From NCBI GenBank assembly GCA_005406025.1, contig BGZK01000736.1:186001-250000 (forward strand): a stretch of DNA of 64,000 bases, read 5' to 3'. The stretch comes from Eumeta japonica (Eukaryota; Arthropoda; Insecta; Lepidoptera; Psychidae). Below are positions 62,701 through 64,000 of the stretch, in pieces. Below the pieces are notes generated by a model that saw nothing but the letters and a program-made list of their open reading frames with translations, was not told the origin of the DNA and searched no databases. A program made the translations under genes and the position numbers. Every line of letters begins with the position of its first letter. Position 1 is the first letter of the stretch.

Positions 62701-63221
62701 ACCTCACATCATTGGTAATAGTGCCCACTACGACTGCAATCAAACCCTCACGAGTAGGTTTCTTCATATGACGCACAACTCTTGACAACGAAATCGGAGG
62801 TCGATTGATGCGGCTCATAAACAGACGCCGCAAAATTATCTGATTAAACTTGGAGTTCGTGCGGCGAGCCAAGTATCTGTACAACTGCATCAAAACAAAG
62901 AAGGTTAGAATAATATTTTAAGAATTTTCAATCGAAATCAAATCCTAAATCTAGAAATCTTGAGTTATATATGACGTGTAATGGATTATATGTACATTTA
63001 CCTTGACAAGCAATCTCAAATATACATCTTGGGATTTAAGTTCGGTGCGCCGAACTTTCCTATCGTGTTTATGGTTGATGTCGATACCCTGAAATAAATA
63101 ACGAAACAAGTTTCTTTATTCATCTCACTGTTCCTGGACAAAGTAAAAGTTGATTCGGTGCTACTTTGAAAAGGATTCATATTGATAACGAATCAATACA
63201 ATTTACACCAAAACTCACCAT
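59734..63221 (-). CDS. RpL18: Large-subunit ribosomal protein L18 (eL18), 4 exons
   Basis: This is a cytoplasmic 60S ribosomal protein. Coding exons are 63221-63219 (the ATG alone), 63088-63002, 62884-62623 and 59933-59734, all GT-AG and in phase, giving 183 aa, the normal family length. The protein begins [20 protein letters not shown], contains [20 protein letters not shown] and [16 protein letters not shown], and ends in a basic tail with [20 protein letters not shown]. The 5' leader before the ATG is pyrimidine-rich (TCGTTTCTTTTTCTCCTGG), as expected for a TOP-type ribosomal protein mRNA. The last intron is 2.7 kb and holds a pogo-like MITE. The gene is convergent with folliculin. Confidence 0.97.
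60909..61329. mobile_element. pogo/Tigger-like MITE in RpL18 intron 3
   Basis: The ends CAGTGGACCCCCAATAATTC and, inverted, CAGTGGGCCCCCTGTAATCC are each flanked by TA, giving 421 bp. Inner copies of ATTCGGA/AATCCGAC repeat the terminal motif. A short tandem duplication of ACATTGCCCTGCAAAACGTT lies near the right end. No transposase frame was seen. Confidence 0.75.
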
Positions 63222-64000
63222 CTTGACAACCAGGAGAAAAAGAAACGACCTACAAACAAGAAAGAATTTAGAACTGACAGTGACAGTACAGTACTTATTT
63301 GCTTATGGTCATATTGTGTTACCCTAGGATAAATTATTTTTTCATTTTTGTTGTGTATATATGGCTCAAATACATGTTTACAAAAGTAAGATTTGCTCCA
63401 ATTTATCTCTGGAACTGTCGCTCCAAAATTCCTTGAAGGTCTGAAAGTTAATCTTCTTTTTGTTTATCCTCTCTGTATGACTTCCAACATATAAATGTGA
63501 TACTTCTTTTAAAAGTATCTACTAATATACAGAGAATTGCTCAATCTCAATGATTGATATTGTCGCTCGATTAAAACGACGTTAGGCTTTAAATTTGGAA
63601 TTTAAAAACAACTAGAAAGCATAAAATAACACACATGTATTCTAATGAAAAGTTGAGTCAAATTTCAAGTCAAGAAAAGGTAATTATTTTTTTTATACAT
63701 AAGATTTAGTTGATTTTATTGTCATAGTTCATGACATTTTATTTTGCATAAAGTGTTTATTATTTGCGAACATTCATTAAAAAAGTTTCAAAATGGAAAA
63801 ATCATTTAAGGTAAAAAAAAGGATAATTTTGTTTTTTCGTACATTTTTTATCATTTTGATTATATTGCGTAAAGTGGTTTGATAGTTATTTTACTACACT
63901 TTTTATATCAGCGATCAGACCAGAATTGGCTACCTTGTTACAAGTAGGTATCACTGCTCTAATTTAAACGTTAACGTTATTTCGAACTATTAAATGTCCC
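63222..64000. other. Upstream of RpL18, no gene recognised
   Basis: The first ~60 bases contain the pyrimidine-rich RpL18 leader and probably its start site and core promoter. Beyond that the sequence is AT-rich with no supported exon. Confidence 0.4.

Overview
The window is AT-rich, intron-rich animal DNA and almost certainly comes from a moth or butterfly. Four conserved protein genes with GT-AG introns can be assembled exon by exon. The dispersed repeats have a lepidopteran flavour: Helitrons ending in a GC-rich hairpin plus CTAG, three kinds of mariner, an RTE endonuclease relic, a family with a GTGCGAGTCGGACTCGC end and the CCCAGAAGGGTAGGC family. The species cannot be named from the sequence. 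Nothing bacterial, viral or CRISPR-like was seen.

Layout. 1-19.0 kb holds no recognisable conserved gene. It carries repeats: pieces of a family built on a degenerate 24-bp unit, foldback elements, a 146-bp-period tandem repeat, a CCCTGTTG-ended inverted-repeat element and a pogo-like element. 19.0-32.6 kb, minus strand, is a complete PRMT7 gene (8 coding exons, 690 aa) whose introns hold two dead mariners, an RTE fragment and several MITEs. 32.6-37.2 kb is intergenic. 37.2-44.2 kb, plus strand, is cytochrome c1 (7 exons, 306 aa). 44.2-49.4 kb is intergenic, with one unexplained exon-like segment at 45053-45190, a large dispersed repeat and a hAT-type MITE with a perfect 8-bp target duplication. 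49.5-59.5 kb, plus strand, is folliculin (7 exons, 430 aa), with the 24-bp-unit repeat, nested hairpins, a second hAT MITE, a mariner relic and a Helitron in its introns. 59.7-63.2 kb, minus strand, is ribosomal protein L18 (4 exons, 183 aa), convergent with folliculin so that the two 3' UTRs probably overlap.

The four genes do not form a pathway: arginine methylation, respiratory complex III, Rag/mTORC1-AMPK nutrient signalling and the large ribosomal subunit. They are housekeeping genes that happen to be neighbours. The least explained material is the 24-bp-unit repeat family seen at several sites in both orientations, the orphan exon at 45.1 kb, the CCCTGTTG-ended element and the paired perfect hairpins at 52.0 kb. 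No clearly new functional system was found; most of the novelty is in mobile and repetitive DNA.
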